From assembly GCF_000189635.1 (NCBI RefSeq), contig NW_002476185.1, positions 124,001-188,000 on the forward strand: DNA of 64,000 nucleotides, written 5' to 3'. Shown here piece by piece: positions 63,501-64,000 of this stretch. The position numbers and the translations under genes are program-made. This DNA is from Tetrahymena thermophila SB210 (taxonomy: Eukaryota > Ciliophora > Oligohymenophorea > Hymenostomatida > Tetrahymenidae). Under the pieces are notes generated by a model. It was not told the DNA's origin. It ran no database searches and was given only the letters and a program-made list of their open reading frames with translations. Numbering within the stretch: the stretch's first letter is position 1; the number at the start of each line of letters is the position of its first letter.

Positions 63501-64000
63501 TTCTTAAGTTATAAACTAATTGCGAATACATTTTGGTAGAACACGATGGATATATACAGGGATTTTCTGAAGGGTTTTACTAATTTTTAAGGGAAACTTC
63601 TAAATGTTATAATTTAGATCCCAATTTACTGATGCAAGCAAATATAAAAATTGTCTTCCCGTCACTTTTAGAGTTTTTAAATAAGTATGATGAAAATGGA
63701 ATTACACCTAACATGACTAACCACTTCACAATGGAAGTTCCGAAGAGTATTTTTTAATAATTTAATTTACTAAAGATTCTTAAATATTTTTTTATTTATT
63801 TATTTATAGGGCTAAATGAATACATAAGAGAATTTATAAATAGAAAAAAACAATTGTAAGAAAATGTGGCTGGAGAAGCTGTGTTAGTTTCTACAAAAAA
63901 GTTAGCATTTGTCAAGAAACTTATATTTTTCTTTTTAAAACTCTCCACTAAATTTTTTAAAGAGCAAACAACTGTTTATGACGTAAAAATGAGGATAACT
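60503..64000 (+). CDS. TmcB-like polytopic membrane protein with PAS-like region (3' partial)
   Basis: Exons 60503-60748, 60795-61489, 61517-61790, 61845-62118, 62379-63262, 63422-63746 and 63810 to beyond the window. All joins keep phase. Introns range from 27 nt (61490-61516) to 260 nt; the longest holds a foldback element. At least eight TM helices lie in exons 1-3, for example YIGIVVLVFIILVDLMYLY, PSIIMLICGVISLLLSTL and VSYAIIVFYVFFSYIHI. After them comes the motif HQGECEDQYCPCQEG, an H-x4-C-x4-C-x-C arrangement I associate with ciliate relatives of Tiny macrocysts protein B. A helical repeat region follows (IKALYLMKQHF), then a PAS-like stretch (EHDGYIQGFSEGFYQFL, IKIVFPSLLEFLNKYDENG). 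Such proteins may be membrane sensors; the ligand is unknown. The family name is from memory and needs a profile match. Confidence 0.8.
62170..62297. mobile_element. short foldback element inside an intron (MITE-like, copy 2)
   Basis: The arms 62170-62198 and 62269-62297 are inverted copies matching at 27 of 29 positions. The left end is ATTACCGTAGATTCTCGTTA and the inverted right end ATTACCATAGTTTCTCGTTA. The loop is about 70 nt and contains another TTAAGGACT copy (about 62230). The whole 128-bp element lies in the 62119-62378 intron of the TmcB-like gene, which is far longer than its neighbours. The tips share TACCRTARATYYTC and a following TTAAT with the element at 50802-50932. No clear target duplication was seen. 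In transcripts it would form a strong hairpin within the intron. Confidence 0.75.

Noticed and set aside
1-64000. tRNA, rRNA, CRISPR, prophage or telomeric (C4A2) sequences
   Set aside because: Looked for tRNA T-loop-like boxes, regularly spaced repeats and C4A2/G4T2 runs by eye; none seen.

Overview
The window reads as macronuclear DNA of a ciliate close to Tetrahymena (possibly T. thermophila; the species is an inference). It is extremely A+T rich. The long reading frames stay open only if TAA and TAG are read as glutamine and TGA is the sole stop. Genes carry AT-rich GT...AG introns, mostly 27 to about 260 nt. I see no bacterial-type operons, prophage, CRISPR or rRNA/tRNA genes. Calling ORFs with the standard code breaks nearly every gene here into pieces.

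Layout on the + strand, left half: the 3' part of a SIN1/AVO1-like TORC2 subunit (1-3115); the iron-sulfur scaffold ISCU (4383-5127); an unrecognised 224-aa protein (6365-7209); a tandem universal-stress-protein gene (7852-9141); a TPR-only protein whose first intron follows the ATG directly (9585-10813); and a Q/N-rich low-complexity protein (11742-15416, one internal junction unresolved). On the - strand, 16.3-23.8 kb holds two intron-rich leucine-rich-repeat genes and a protein kinase fused to kinesin-light-chain-type TPRs, which carries an apparent frameshift.

Middle: a 1416-residue two-TM, Q/N-rich membrane protein (26278-30528, +); an unrecognised 418-aa protein (31123-32423, -); three copies of a roughly 160-bp tandem repeat (32.79-33.26 kb); a secreted acid-ceramidase-like enzyme (33780-35100, +); a third LRR gene (35.7-37.2 kb, -); and three large unrecognised - strand genes (37636-41208, 43106-44869, 45889-49125). 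A decayed paralogue of the 43106-44869 gene lies at about 49.75-50.17 kb.

Right end, + strand: a Cys-rich type I membrane protein (52823-53905); two related single-TM proteins (56196-57332 and 58425-59951); and the 5' part of a TmcB-like polytopic membrane protein with a PAS-like region (60503 to beyond the window end). Two short foldback elements with related ends occur, one intergenic (50802-50932) and one inside an intron of the TmcB-like gene (62170-62297).

The genes do not form one pathway. They mix conserved housekeeping functions (ISCU, TORC2, ceramidase, USP) with families that are expanded in ciliates (LRR, kinase-TPR, TmcB-like, Q/N-rich membrane proteins). The most unusual structural signals are the foldback pair, the decayed paralogue, the kinase-TPR frameshift and the LRR genes built from LRR-sized exons.
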